A stretch of 64,000 bases of DNA from Bacteroidota bacterium (GCA_013297775.1 JAAFIL010000003.1:1-64000); one strand, 5' to 3'; positions 17,336 through 27,066 are shown, counted from the stretch's first letter. Notes: a model not told the origin generated them from the letters alone. Translations and numbers: made by a program.

Positions 17336-19933
17336 ATGGAACAAATAAAAAAAATTCAACGTTACCCAGTTATTATTGCCACTTTAATTTTGGGTTTATG
17401 TTTTCCTGTTATTGCTTTACTCATTATTTCGTTTAGCACCAATATACCCATTGGCAGCGAGTTAATTAAAGTAGCTATTCAAAATAATTTATTCTTAATC
17501 ATTTTACTCGCGCCAGTTATTTTACCATTACTTTCTTATTTTTTTATCACTTACTTTTCCAAACGGGTTAACACCGTTATTGATGAACGCAACAATCAAA
17601 TTCAAATCGTACAAAAAGTATCCGACTTTGCCGATGCCATTGGGAAAGGAAACTTTAATCACGAAATAGGCTTAAACACTACCGACGATGCGCTTGTTAA
17701 CTCACTAATTGAAATGCGCAACAACATTAAAGCTACCGCCGAGCAAGAAGAAGAACGCCGCTTTATTGTGAATGGGCTTTCGGAAGTGGGCGATTTGTTG
17801 CGCTCTTACTCTAATTTAAAAGAACTAGGCGAAGCATTAACCGTTTACCTCTCGCGCAAAACCAACTCCATCCAATGCGCTTTCTACTTGGTAAACGAAG
17901 CCGAAAAAGGACAACGCGACGATATTGAACTAATTGCTTCTTATGCTTACAGTCGAAAAAAATATTTAAAAGGAGCGTTTAAATCGGGGCAAGGTTTAGT
18001 AGGGCAAGCCGTTATTGAGCAAGCACAAATGTACCGCACCGAAATTCCAGATAACTACGTTACCATTACCTCTGGCCTATTGGGCGATAAACGACCGAAA
18101 GCTATTTTAATTACGCCACTCATTACTAACGAAAAGGCTTATGGTGCAGTAGAAATGGCATCACTACACCCGATAAGTAAGTTACACCGCGATTTTTTAG
18201 CACAAATTAGCGACATCATTGCCCGCACCATTTTTAATGTAACCGTTAGCGAACGCACCCTGCGCCTCTTAAACGAATCGCAGCAAATGAGTGGGGAGTT
18301 AAGCGAACAACGCACGCAATTACTATTAAACGCCGAGGAAATGGAACGCGCGCGCCTCGACCTCGAAAAAAGTAATACCGAACTCGAATTACAAATTACC
18401 GAAGTTAACAATGCGCAAAAACGTCAAAATGCTTTACTAGAGCGGTCTTCCGAAATTATTACCATCATTGATCATAACCGAGTTATCAAATACCAATCGC
18501 CCTCTGTAAAAGTTATATTAGGCTACGATGCCGAAGAAAATATAGGCATGTTACACACCACCCATGTTGTAGAACAAGATGTCAATGAATTTGAAAAAGT
18601 ATTTCATTTAGCCTTGAACACCCCAAATGAAATGCCCGTTATTCAATTTCGTTACCTTAAAAGCAATGGCGACCAAGTGTGGATAGAATCAACCTTCACT
18701 AACTTATTGCACGATGCGTCGGTAAAAGGTATCGTGATGAACTCGCGCGATATAACCATACGCCGCCTAGCCGAGCAAGAACAACGCTTGCGTGGTCAAA
18801 TGCAATCACTTTCCGAAAACTCGCACGACTTAATTGTGCGTTTGGGAATGGACAAAAAAATCTATTACTGTAATCCCATTATTCAAAAAATGACAGGATT
18901 ATCTGAAAAAAGCATCATCAATAAACTATACTTAGCTACCGAATTACCCCTTTATTTAAGCGATGCCTTCAACCGAATTCTTGACCATGTTACGGAATTT
19001 GACAACGCTGTTAACCGCGAAGAAAGTTTCATTACACGTCAGGACGAAAAAATTTATGCCTTTAACGGCATTCCAGAACGTAACCAAGACGGCGAAGTAG
19101 TAACCGTTTTAATTGTGGCACACGACATTACCATTCAAAAGAAAATCGAAGAAGAAATTAGTAATAAAAATAAAAGCATTACCGAAAGCATTAACTACTC
19201 GTACCGAATTCAAAACTCGTTAATGCCCACTCAAAAAACACTTCAACACTTTTTCCCGCAATCGTTTGTCTTTTATAAAAGTAAAGACATTGTAAGCGGC
19301 GATTTTCCTTACATCTATCAAAAAGGCGACTCAGTTTTTGTAGCAGCCGTAGATTGTACTGGGCATGGTGTACCAGGTGCCTTGATGAGTTTTATTGGTT
19401 ACTTCACCCTAAATCAAATCATGAGCGAAACGCACGAATACAGTGCCGCCGAAGTATTAGACACCTTGCACGAACGGGTGCAAAAAACATTAAAGCAAGA
19501 TACAGGCGATAGCGAAGCCCGCGACGGAATGGATATTGCTTTATGTAAAATAAATCGTAAAACCAACAGTGTAGAGTTTGCTGGTGCCCACCGACCACTT
19601 TATATTTATACGCAAGGCGAATTACAAGAGGTAAAAGGCGACCGCTACCCAATTGCGGGTATGTACTATAAAAACCGACAAGCTTTTGTTAACCACACCC
19701 TAACGCTTAAAAACGGCGATGCAATTTTCTTTAACACCGACGGCCTACCCGACCAATTTGGTGGTCCCGATGGCAAACAAAAATTTATGAGCAAACGCAT
19801 CAAAACACTAATTTCAGAAAATGCACATCAAGATAGTGTAGCTCTTAGCGAATTATTTATAAACGCCTTCGATAACTGGAAAGGTAAACATAAACAAATG
19901 GATGATGTTTTATTAATAGGAATTAAATTTTAA
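17336..19933 (+). CDS. Membrane SpoIIE/PP2C phosphatase with GAF and PAS
   Basis: 865 residues from the ATG at 17336; a longer frame from 17288 would overlap the GAF gene. Two membrane helices (about 10-32 and 50-74), a HAMP-like linker (75-135), GAF (150-305), a coiled coil, PAS domains at about 360-475 and 485-605, and a SpoIIE/PP2C phosphatase (615-865). Metal-binding acidic residues are visible in SGDF, AAVDCTGHGVPGALMS, GMDIALC, NTDGLPDQFG and DDVLL. It fills the role of SiaA in the SiaABC switch, dephosphorylating SiaC, but with a richer sensory part than SiaA. The siaB copy 2 gene starts 2 bases after its stop. Confidence 0.92.
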   Translation: MEQIKKIQRYPVIIATLILGLCFPVIALLIISFSTNIPIGSELIKVAIQNNLFLIILLAPVILPLLSYFFITYFSKRVNTVIDERNNQIQIVQKVSDFADAIGKGNFNHEIGLNTTDDALVNSLIEMRNNIKATAEQEEERRFIVNGLSEVGDLLRSYSNLKELGEALTVYLSRKTNSIQCAFYLVNEAEKGQRDDIELIASYAYSRKKYLKGAFKSGQGLVGQAVIEQAQMYRTEIPDNYVTITSGLLGDKRPKAILITPLITNEKAYGAVEMASLHPISKLHRDFLAQISDIIARTIFNVTVSERTLRLLNESQQMSGELSEQRTQLLLNAEEMERARLDLEKSNTELELQITEVNNAQKRQNALLERSSEIITIIDHNRVIKYQSPSVKVILGYDAEENIGMLHTTHVVEQDVNEFEKVFHLALNTPNEMPVIQFRYLKSNGDQVWIESTFTNLLHDASVKGIVMNSRDITIRRLAEQEQRLRGQMQSLSENSHDLIVRLGMDKKIYYCNPIIQKMTGLSEKSIINKLYLATELPLYLSDAFNRILDHVTEFDNAVNREESFITRQDEKIYAFNGIPERNQDGEVVTVLIVAHDITIQKKIEEEISNKNKSITESINYSYRIQNSLMPTQKTLQHFFPQSFVFYKSKDIVSGDFPYIYQKGDSVFVAAVDCTGHGVPGALMSFIGYFTLNQIMSETHEYSAAEVLDTLHERVQKTLKQDTGDSEARDGMDIALCKINRKTNSVEFAGAHRPLYIYTQGELQEVKGDRYPIAGMYYKNRQAFVNHTLTLKNGDAIFFNTDGLPDQFGGPDGKQKFMSKRIKTLISENAHQDSVALSELFINAFDNWKGKHKQMDDVLLIGIKF

Positions 19934-19935
19934 CT

Positions 19936-20481
19936 ATGGATTTTGTAAAACGCTTGCATGAAATCATGCTCAACAATAAAATAATGTTAGTGTACGAAGG
20001 TGAATTTACACAAGACATTATGAAATCGGTTTTATCTATGACCGAAAAAAATTTAGATAGCATGAAAGAAGAAGGTGCTATTAAACGTAAAGTATTTAAC
20101 GTGATGGTAGAGTGCCTCCAAAACATTGTGAAACATTCGGAAGATAGACCAGAAGAATACACCACTGCCGTTTTTTTTATTGGTATAAAAGCAGGCGACT
20201 ATTTTATTTGCACGGGCAACTTAATAGAGTCAGAACACGTTCCGGTTTTAACGGCCAAACTCGATCAAATTAATAGTTTAGATAAAGAAGGACTAAAAAT
20301 TTTACAAAAAGATTTAATCACAAGTGGTGCACTTAACGAAAAAGGCGGTGCTGGCTTAGGTCTTATTGACATTGCCCGTAAATCGGGTCAAAAACTCGAT
20401 TACAGTTTTGACGATGCTGGAAACAATCAACACTTCTATTCTTTATACATTACCATTCCGCGAGCCAAGGCAGAGGCTTAA
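19936..20481 (+). CDS. SiaB-family protein kinase (copy 2)
   Basis: 181 residues with the same signature as copy 1: NKIMLVYEGEFTQDIMKSVL, VFNVMVECLQNIVKHSED and NEKGGAGLGLIDIARKSG. It ends the plus-strand operon right behind the PP2C phosphatase, so kinase and phosphatase are made together. It may phosphorylate the SiaC protein or the SiaC-fusion encoded by the divergent operon. Which kinase serves which substrate cannot be told from sequence. Confidence 0.9.
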   Translation: MDFVKRLHEIMLNNKIMLVYEGEFTQDIMKSVLSMTEKNLDSMKEEGAIKRKVFNVMVECLQNIVKHSEDRPEEYTTAVFFIGIKAGDYFICTGNLIESEHVPVLTAKLDQINSLDKEGLKILQKDLITSGALNEKGGAGLGLIDIARKSGQKLDYSFDDAGNNQHFYSLYITIPRAKAEA

Positions 20482-20753
20482 ACTCTACTCTACAAACGGA
20501 TAGTGCTGAAGAACTAGTAGCAGTTTACAAAGTAAAATTTGTTTACAATACCAAATGGTTTTATTATGAATCAACTTATTATAAAGCCTTAGCAAAATTT
20601 GTCTCAAATACCAACTAACTATTTCAACTTAACGAAAACAGCATTAATTTTTACCAAAAGATTGGACTAAAAAATAGTTGCTTCCCACATAGCTTAACGC
20701 ACAGTAGTTAATAAAAGCAATAATAATTTGTTTAATATCCGTTTTCAAAATTT

Positions 20754-20967
20754 AATTTCCGCCTCTGCGAACTTTGCGCCTTTGCGTGCTATTTACAGTG
20801 TAATCTATTATTTAACCGAGTTATAGATTTTATTCTAAAAACACGCTTTCTTGAAATTTTAATTTCCGCCTCTGCGAACTTTGCGCCTTTGCGTGCTACT
20901 TTTAGCGTAATCTATTATTTAACCGAGTTATAGATTTTATTCTAAAAACACGCTTTCTTAAAATTTG
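20754..20967. repeat. Two tandem 107-bp units
   Basis: Two adjoining copies, 20754-20860 and 20861-20967, nearly identical over AATTTCCGCCTCTGCGAACT, TTGCGCCTTTGCGTGCTA and the AT-rich tail TTATAGATTTTATTCTAAAA plus ACACGCTTTCTT. Divergent pieces of the same unit occur near 22110-22160, 28905-28950, 34648-34757 (reverse), 52070-52170, 54301-54540 and 62395-62575. They lie between convergent genes. The rest of the gene-free stretch 20482-21006 shows nothing recognisable. Confidence 0.9.
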
Positions 20968-21006
20968 GTAGAATTGAAATCGAGAGTACGGGGCAGCAAA
21001 ACCTCG

Positions 21007-21648
21007 CTAAACAACCGTTTCTTTACTCGCTATCAAAATTGTATGTGTTTCTAATTGGCCTTCTGCTTTTTTATAATCTACCTTAAATACTCTTAATATT
21101 TTGAAGTTATTTCTTTGAAGTTGCTCAGTCAGGTCGTTTAAATTATAAAAATAAAAATAAGTCCTGTTGCCATTGCTTCCAACTTGAAAATCAGATTTTT
21201 GAGAGTCTCCTTCCACAAAACTTATATAAATTAGCCCGTTCGTATTCAATAAATGGTAACAGTCAGAAATAATTTTTTGGCTGTCGAGAGGCGATAAATA
21301 AGGTAAACAAAATCCACAAATTATTCCATCGTACGTTGTTTCTAACTCCAAAATTTTTCTACTATCCATAATGGCAAAACGTGCAGTTGGATTATTTTTT
21401 TTAGCCAGTTCAACCATATTGGGCGCAATGTCAATTCCAAAAATAGAAAAATCAGGACGTTTAGATAAGAGGTATTTGGTGATGTTTCCAGGCCCACAAC
21501 CCACATCTAATAGTTTGGCTTTATGGTTAAGAATTGAACTACAAATAAAATTATAGGTGTCATTGTACAAGTCCAAATCCATAAACTTATCTTGATAGAG
21601 TTGAGCCACTTTATTCCAAGTTTCAAACGTTTCTTCGTACTTATCCAT
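21007..21648 (-). CDS. Class I SAM-dependent methyltransferase
   Basis: 213 residues from the ATG at 21648; an in-frame TTG at 21669 is less likely. Motif I is KLLDVGCGPGNITKYLL, motif II FGIDIAPNMVELAKK, and YDGIICGFCLPYLSP and LIYISFVEGDSQ follow in the order of ubiquinone/small-molecule methyltransferases. The substrate cannot be predicted. It stands alone between repeat-rich spacers, convergent to the Sia operon. Confidence 0.85.
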   Translation of the reverse strand: MDKYEETFETWNKVAQLYQDKFMDLDLYNDTYNFICSSILNHKAKLLDVGCGPGNITKYLLSKRPDFSIFGIDIAPNMVELAKKNNPTARFAIMDSRKILELETTYDGIICGFCLPYLSPLDSQKIISDCYHLLNTNGLIYISFVEGDSQKSDFQVGSNGNRTYFYFYNLNDLTEQLQRNNFKILRVFKVDYKKAEGQLETHTILIASKETVV

Positions 21649-21747
21649 GAGCGTATTGTTTCGTATCAATAACCTTTACTAACAAATATACAGATATAAT
21701 AAACTCAAAATTTTCTCACCAGTCATTAGATGGGCACAACTGATTTA

Positions 21748-21902
21748 AACCGAGATTATGCAATAGAAATCGTAGTGAGAGGCGAAAGCCCAATAAAACA
21801 GGCGCTTTTTCGACTGAGGCATAGAGTTGCTATGGTGAAGGAGAAAAAGTGACGAAGTTTACTGTTTTGAAGGGATTTCGGCTCGTAATAGATTTCTATT
21901 GA
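21748..21902. repeat. Imperfect palindrome, family B copy 1
   Basis: Begins CCGAGATTATGCAATAGAAATC and runs through GAGGCGAAAGCCCAATAAAA to GTAATAGATTTCTATT; the last part of the right arm is replaced by the start of the family D repeat. The full copy is at 62625-62777. The central hairpin is GGCATAGAGTTGCTATGGT. It fills part of the gene-free stretch 21649-22265. Confidence 0.85.
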
Positions 21903-21904
21903 TA

Positions 21905-22160
21905 ATTCCATCTAACTCATTTTTTAAGCGGTTCTTAATTTCTTCTCTTTTCCCCTCATCCTTGTTTGAGCGTTAGCGGAAACGAGGATGTGCTAAACGG
22001 GCGTTTGTAACGCCCACACCATCACTTTATCTGCGTTACAAACGCAGCTCTCAAACGTCCTCGTTACGCTTCGCTAAACAAGGACGAGATAAGGGTTCAA
22101 GTATTTTTACAGAGTTAGCTATTTTATTCTAAAGACCCTCTTTCTTAAAATCTCGGTTAA
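21905..22160. repeat. Composite repeat family D, copy 1
   Basis: Nearly identical to 28698-28950 in the same orientation. It contains an inverted pair of about 28 bases (TCCTTGTTTGAGCGTTAGCG with AAACGAGGA, versus TCCTCGTTACGCTTCGCTAA with ACAAGGA), inner inverted GTTTGTAACGC and GCGTTACAAAC, and ends with a fragment of the 107-bp unit tail (TTTTATTCTAAAGACCCTCT). Two copies flank the RND efflux operon. Confidence 0.88.
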
Positions 22161-22244
22161 ACTAATCCGCAGCCTTCATTTGTGAAAAAACGTCAAATCT
22201 ACTTTTTTAAACATAGAAATAAAAAAACACGTTGAAATAAAAAC

Positions 22245-22252
22245 TAGCTTTG
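22245..22252 (+). promoter_or_regulatory. Candidate -7 box TAGCTTTG
   Basis: TAGCTTTG fits the Bacteroidota -7 consensus TAnnTTTG and ends 13 bases ahead of the ATG of the small gene at 22266. No convincing -33 TTG at the expected distance. Confidence 0.4.
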
Positions 22253-22265
22253 CATCATCTTAAAA

Positions 22266-22598
22266 ATGGGTAAACGTTTTAATATTTTAAACCTCTTTCA
22301 AACTGGGCTATTCACCTTAGTATTCGTGTCTTTATTAGGGTTTACATTGCTCCCATCCTTGCAAATGGTTGTATCTACTAAAGCGGAAACCAATTACACT
22401 AATTCTGAATGGGCAGAGTCTGAAAACAAAAAAGCAGAAGAAGATAATACTTCTGAATATGCAGACAAATGGTTAGAACATCCCGTGCGCTTAAATACTT
22501 CATTACAAAAAATAAGTTCACCTTATTTCAATAAATTCTATTTTTTACCCGCCGCCCCTAATGCGGGTGTAGTAAGCCCTCCGCCAAAGTACTCCTAG
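22266..22598 (+). CDS. Small protein with N-terminal membrane segment
   Basis: 110 residues: a hydrophobic stretch at about 10-36 (LFTLVFVSLLGFTLLPSL), then an acidic, Asn/Glu-rich hydrophilic part and a Pro-rich end (VVSPPPKYS). No family recognised. It precedes the RND efflux operon by about 175 bases and has a candidate -7 box, so it is probably real and may be exported or membrane-anchored. Function unknown. Confidence 0.6.
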   Translation: MGKRFNILNLFQTGLFTLVFVSLLGFTLLPSLQMVVSTKAETNYTNSEWAESENKKAEEDNTSEYADKWLEHPVRLNTSLQKISSPYFNKFYFLPAAPNAGVVSPPPKYS

Positions 22599-22774
22599 TT
22601 TTAGCACCTCCATACTAAATAGTAAATCATTTTAAACATTAAGTGTCAACCATTTCTTCATTTGAGTGTTTATTTTTTAAGATCTACTATTTAATTAGTT
22701 ACCACTGTTCCTATTCATTTAATCATTTTTAAACCCGTCAAATTATTTGACAAACTCTATAATAGATTATCAAC

Positions 22775-23899
22775 GTGAAAAAAATACTTTTTATCAGTTC
22801 ATGCATTGGCTTACTTTTTATGAGTGCTTGCAGCAACACCGAATCCAATAACGCCGAACAAGATACCTATCCCGTTACCACCATTATTAAAGTAGATACG
22901 TTTACCTATTCGGATTATGTAACCGAAATTCATGCGCTTCAAAACGTAGAAGTAAGAGCACGCGTGAAAGGCTACCTCGAAAAAGTTCATTGCGATGAAG
23001 GTGCTCATGTAAAAACCAATCAACTGCTTTTTTCAATTAATAACCGCGAGTATGCCGAAGAACTCTCCAAAGCTAAAGCCCTTTGTAAACAAGCCGCTAC
23101 CGATGTTAATGCCGCTGGTTTAGAATTAAAAAATATATTACAACTTGCCGAAAAAAAAATTGTGTCGGCTACTGAAGTCGAACTGGCTCAAAACAAATTA
23201 GAAGCACAAAAAGCTAAGTTAGAGGAAGCACAAGCTAATCAATCCTCGGCGCAATTGAGGCTATCTAACACCGAAGTGCGCGCCCCGTTTGATGGCGTTA
23301 TCAATCGCATTCCTTCTAAAATTGGAAGTTTAATAGATGAAGGTACTTTGCTAACTACTATTTCAGAATACCACCAACTGTTTGCTTATTTCGATGTGTC
23401 GGAAAAAGAATACCTTAACTATGCTCGTAACTTAAAAACAGATAGTGCCGAGTCGAAAATTGTAAGTCTTATTTTAGCAGATGGAACAGAGCATTTGCAA
23501 AAAGGAGTGATAGAAACCGTTGAAGGCGTTATTGATGCCAACACCGGAAACATTGCCTTTAGAGCCCGTTTCGATAACCCAGACAAACTTATTAAACACG
23601 GTGCAAGCGGAAAAATACGCTTACGAAAAAAATACAAAGGTGCAATTATAGTACCTCAAAAATCAACATTTGAATTGCAAGATAAATTATACGTTTACGT
23701 GATAGATAGTACGAACACGGTTAAACTTCGTCAAATCGAAACCAGTTACCGCTTGCCACATTTATTTATTGTTTCGCAAGGTTTAAAAGCAGGCGAACGC
23801 GTGTTGTTCGAGGGCATCCAAACCGTTAAAGCCGACTCGCGCATTCAAGTGAAAGAAATACCAATGCTATCTATCATCAAAAAATTGGCTTCTAAATAA
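22775..23899 (+). CDS. RND efflux periplasmic adaptor lipoprotein
   Basis: 374 residues. The signal peptide ends in lipobox MSAC at residues 16-19. The barrel-sandwich (lipoyl) halves are visible in VRARVKGYLEKVHCDEGAHV and TEVRAPFDGVINRIPSKIGS, separated by a coiled-coil hairpin of about 85 residues; the membrane-proximal part follows with IIVPQKSTFELQDKLYVYV. It bridges the inner-membrane pump and outer-membrane channel of a tripartite efflux system. First of three contiguous efflux genes; the pump starts 8 bases after its stop. Confidence 0.94.
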   Translation: MKKILFISSCIGLLFMSACSNTESNNAEQDTYPVTTIIKVDTFTYSDYVTEIHALQNVEVRARVKGYLEKVHCDEGAHVKTNQLLFSINNREYAEELSKAKALCKQAATDVNAAGLELKNILQLAEKKIVSATEVELAQNKLEAQKAKLEEAQANQSSAQLRLSNTEVRAPFDGVINRIPSKIGSLIDEGTLLTTISEYHQLFAYFDVSEKEYLNYARNLKTDSAESKIVSLILADGTEHLQKGVIETVEGVIDANTGNIAFRARFDNPDKLIKHGASGKIRLRKKYKGAIIVPQKSTFELQDKLYVYVIDSTNTVKLRQIETSYRLPHLFIVSQGLKAGERVLFEGIQTVKADSRIQVKEIPMLSIIKKLASK

Positions 23900-23907
23900 A
23901 AGAAATT

Positions 23908-26900
23908 ATGTTTAAAAAATTTATAGAACGCCCCGTTTTATCCTTGGTAATTTCCTTATTTATTACGCTTTTGGGCGTGTTGGCAATGACTGGATTACCC
24001 GTTACGCAATACCCCGACATTGCGCCCCCCGCTGTTGCTGTAACTACTAAATACACGGGAGCCAATGCCGAAGTGTGTGCCAAAGCAGTTGTAACCCCGC
24101 TCGAACGTGCTATTAACGGGGTGCCGGGTATGGCTTACATGACTTCCGTTTCGGGTAACGATGGCACCAGTATTATTCAAGTTTATTTTAAAGTTGGAAC
24201 CGATCCAGATTTAGCTGCTGTAAATGTTCAAAACAGGGTGGCAACTGTGTTAGATGAATTACCCGAAGAGGTTATCAAAGCAGGGGTTTCAACTGAAAAG
24301 GAAGTAAACAGTATGCTCATGTACTTAAACCTGGTTAGTAAAGATACTTCTATTGATGAAAAATTTATTTACAATTTTGCAGACATAAATGTATTAGCCG
24401 AACTAAAACGTATTGATGGCGTAGGTTTTGCCGATATTATGGGGCAACGCGAATACGCCATGCGGGTGTGGCTAAAACCAACCAAATTAGATGCTTACGA
24501 AATTTCGGCCGAAGATATAATCACAGCCTTACGGGCGCAAAATATAGAAGCAGCCCCAGGTAAAATTGGCGAAAGTTCGGGGCGCAAATCGCAATCGCTA
24601 CAATACGTGTTGCGCTACACGGGCAAACTCACACAAAAAGAACAATACGAAAATTTAGTTGTAAAAGTAACCGACAGCGGCGAAATGCTGCGCCTCCGAG
24701 ATGTGGCAGATATTGAATTTGGTTCGCTCGATTACGATGTGCTATCTAAAGAAAATGGAAACCCATCGGCCGCTATCGTGTTAAAGCAACGCCCTGGCTC
24801 CAATGCCAGCGAAGTTATTCAAAATATAAAATCACGATTAGAATTTTTAAAAGCAACAACGTTTCCTCCAGGTATGGATTATACCATTAGTTACGATGTA
24901 TCGCGGTTCTTAGATGCTTCCATTCACGAGGTAATTAAAACCTTGCTCGAAGCGTTTTTATTAGTGGCGTTGGTGGTATTTGTGTTTCTGCAAGATTGGC
25001 GTTCAACGCTTATACCCGTATTAGCAGTACCCGTTTCGTTAATAGGAACATTTGCGTTTATGCAATTATTTGGTTTCTCTATAAACCTGTTAACGTTGTT
25101 TGCATTGGTATTGGCCATTGGTATTGTGGTAGATAATGCCATTGTAGTCGTAGAAGCCGTTCATGCCAAAATGGAAGAGAAAGATTGTAGTCCGCGCGAA
25201 GCAAGTATCGAAGCCATGCGCGAGATGGGTACAGCTATTGTTGCCATCACGCTTGTAATGTCCGCCGTGTTTATTCCCGTTGCTTTTTTATCGGGCCCCG
25301 TTGGTGTGTTCTATCGGCAGTTTTCCATTACGATGGCTATCTCCATTGTTATTTCAGGTATTAACGCACTTACGCTTACACCTGCCTTGTGTGCGCTAAT
25401 GCTCAAAAGCCCGCACCACCAAAAAGCATCAAAAAATATACTCACCCGATTTTTTGATGCGTTTAATCGAGGGTACAATGCCATTTCAGGAAAATACCAA
25501 ACTATTTTATCGCTATTTATTAATCGCCGCATGGTTACAATTGCACTCATCGTTGTGTTTTGTTTAGCCACTTGGGGTGTAGGAAAGTTTTTACCAACAG
25601 GCTTTATTCCTACCGAAGACCAAGGTACCATTTATGTAAATGTTACCACACCTGTTGGAGCCACGCTAGAACGCACCGAAGCCGTTATGGGCGAAATAGA
25701 TAAAGTAGCTCAAACACTCGAAGAGGTAGAATCATCATCGAGTTTGGCAGGCTTTAGTATGATGACCGACGGCTCGGGTGCCTCTTTTGGTATGAGTACC
25801 ATTAGCTTAAAACCTTGGAAAGACCGCACCAAAACGGCTAATGCCATCATTGATATTTTACAACAAAAAACCCGCTATATTAAAGATGCGGATATACAAT
25901 TTTTTCCACCACCTGCTGTGCCAGGCTTTGGTAATGCCAGTGGTTTCGAGTTGCGCTTACTCGATAAAACAGGTTCAGGAAATTTACAACAAACATTTTC
26001 GGTTACCACAGCCTTTATGGAAGCCGTAAAAAAACGAAAAGAAGTGAAATCTATTTTCACCAGTTTTAATCCTACGTTTCCGCAATACCTAATTCACATA
26101 GACCAAGATGTGGCGGCTAAAAAAGGCATTTCGGTTGATAACGCCATGAGTAATTTGCAAACACTAATGGGAAGTTATTATGCCACTAATTTTATACGCT
26201 TTGGTCAAATGTATAAAGTAATGTTGCAAGCCGACCCTAAATACAGAGCGCAACCCGAAGATATTTTACGCTTACGTGTAAAAAATAAAAATGGAGAAAT
26301 GGTGCCTTATGCCTTGTTTAGTCGCATCGAAAGGGTATATGGTCCCGAGCAATTAACACGTTACAACATGTACATTTCAGCCATGTTAAACGGCGAAGCG
26401 GCAAAAGGGTATAGCAGTGGCGATGCCATAAAAGCCATTGAAGAAGAAGCCAAGCAACATTTACCAAAAGGCTTCGCGTTCGAATGGTCGGGTATGACGC
26501 GCGAAGAAATTGAGTCGGGCAATCAAGTGGTGTTTATTTTTAGTATTTGTTTACTCTTTGTCTATTTACTACTTGCGGCACAATACGAAAGTTTTTTATT
26601 ACCACTTCCTGTTTTGTTATCCTTACCCGTTGGTATATTTGGTTCATTGTTTTTACTTTACGTTACTGGTTTAGAAAACAACATCTATGCACAAGTAGCC
26701 ATGGTCATGTTGATTGGCTTGCTCGGTAAAAATGCCATTCTAATTGTAGAATACGCTGTGCTAAAACAAAAACAAGGTTTATCGCCTTTAAAAGCAGCGT
26801 TAGAAGGGGCAACTGCACGTTTACGCCCTATCTTAATGACTTCTTTCGCATTTATTGCCGGCCTAATTCCTTTAATGTTAGCCTCAGGGGCTGGTGCTAT

Positions 26901-27066
26901 TGGTAACAAAACCATTGGAACGGCTGCCGCTGGTGGCATGTTATTTGGAACTTTATTTGGCGTATTAATTATTCCAGGCTTATATGTATTGTGTGTGCGT
27001 GAAAAAAAACAAAAAAATAATTCAAAAAAAATTGAAGAAACTGAGGCAATTTATGACAAAGCTTAA
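23908..27066 (+). CDS. RND efflux pump, HAE1/AcrB type
   Basis: 1052 residues, full length for the family, with twelve predicted membrane helices and two large periplasmic loops. N-terminal FIERPVLSLVISLFITLLGV, the duplicated halves and GLLGKNAILIVEYAV (the AcrB Lys940 position) are typical. In helix 4 the text is VVDNAIVVVE: Asp409 is followed by Asn410, where AcrB has two aspartates (407/408) in the proton relay. It exports hydrophobic compounds with proton motive force; substrate unknown. Overlaps the outer-membrane channel gene by 14 bases. Confidence 0.95.
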   Translation: MFKKFIERPVLSLVISLFITLLGVLAMTGLPVTQYPDIAPPAVAVTTKYTGANAEVCAKAVVTPLERAINGVPGMAYMTSVSGNDGTSIIQVYFKVGTDPDLAAVNVQNRVATVLDELPEEVIKAGVSTEKEVNSMLMYLNLVSKDTSIDEKFIYNFADINVLAELKRIDGVGFADIMGQREYAMRVWLKPTKLDAYEISAEDIITALRAQNIEAAPGKIGESSGRKSQSLQYVLRYTGKLTQKEQYENLVVKVTDSGEMLRLRDVADIEFGSLDYDVLSKENGNPSAAIVLKQRPGSNASEVIQNIKSRLEFLKATTFPPGMDYTISYDVSRFLDASIHEVIKTLLEAFLLVALVVFVFLQDWRSTLIPVLAVPVSLIGTFAFMQLFGFSINLLTLFALVLAIGIVVDNAIVVVEAVHAKMEEKDCSPREASIEAMREMGTAIVAITLVMSAVFIPVAFLSGPVGVFYRQFSITMAISIVISGINALTLTPALCALMLKSPHHQKASKNILTRFFDAFNRGYNAISGKYQTILSLFINRRMVTIALIVVFCLATWGVGKFLPTGFIPTEDQGTIYVNVTTPVGATLERTEAVMGEIDKVAQTLEEVESSSSLAGFSMMTDGSGASFGMSTISLKPWKDRTKTANAIIDILQQKTRYIKDADIQFFPPPAVPGFGNASGFELRLLDKTGSGNLQQTFSVTTAFMEAVKKRKEVKSIFTSFNPTFPQYLIHIDQDVAAKKGISVDNAMSNLQTLMGSYYATNFIRFGQMYKVMLQADPKYRAQPEDILRLRVKNKNGEMVPYALFSRIERVYGPEQLTRYNMYISAMLNGEAAKGYSSGDAIKAIEEEAKQHLPKGFAFEWSGMTREEIESGNQVVFIFSICLLFVYLLLAAQYESFLLPLPVLLSLPVGIFGSLFLLYVTGLENNIYAQVAMVMLIGLLGKNAILIVEYAVLKQKQGLSPLKAALEGATARLRPILMTSFAFIAGLIPLMLASGAGAIGNKTIGTAAAGGMLFGTLFGVLIIPGLYVLCVREKKQKNNSKKIEETEAIYDKA

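Noticed and set aside
20754-20967. CRISPR array
   Set aside because: Whole 107-bp units are repeated with no short constant repeats alternating with unique spacers; no cas gene is near.
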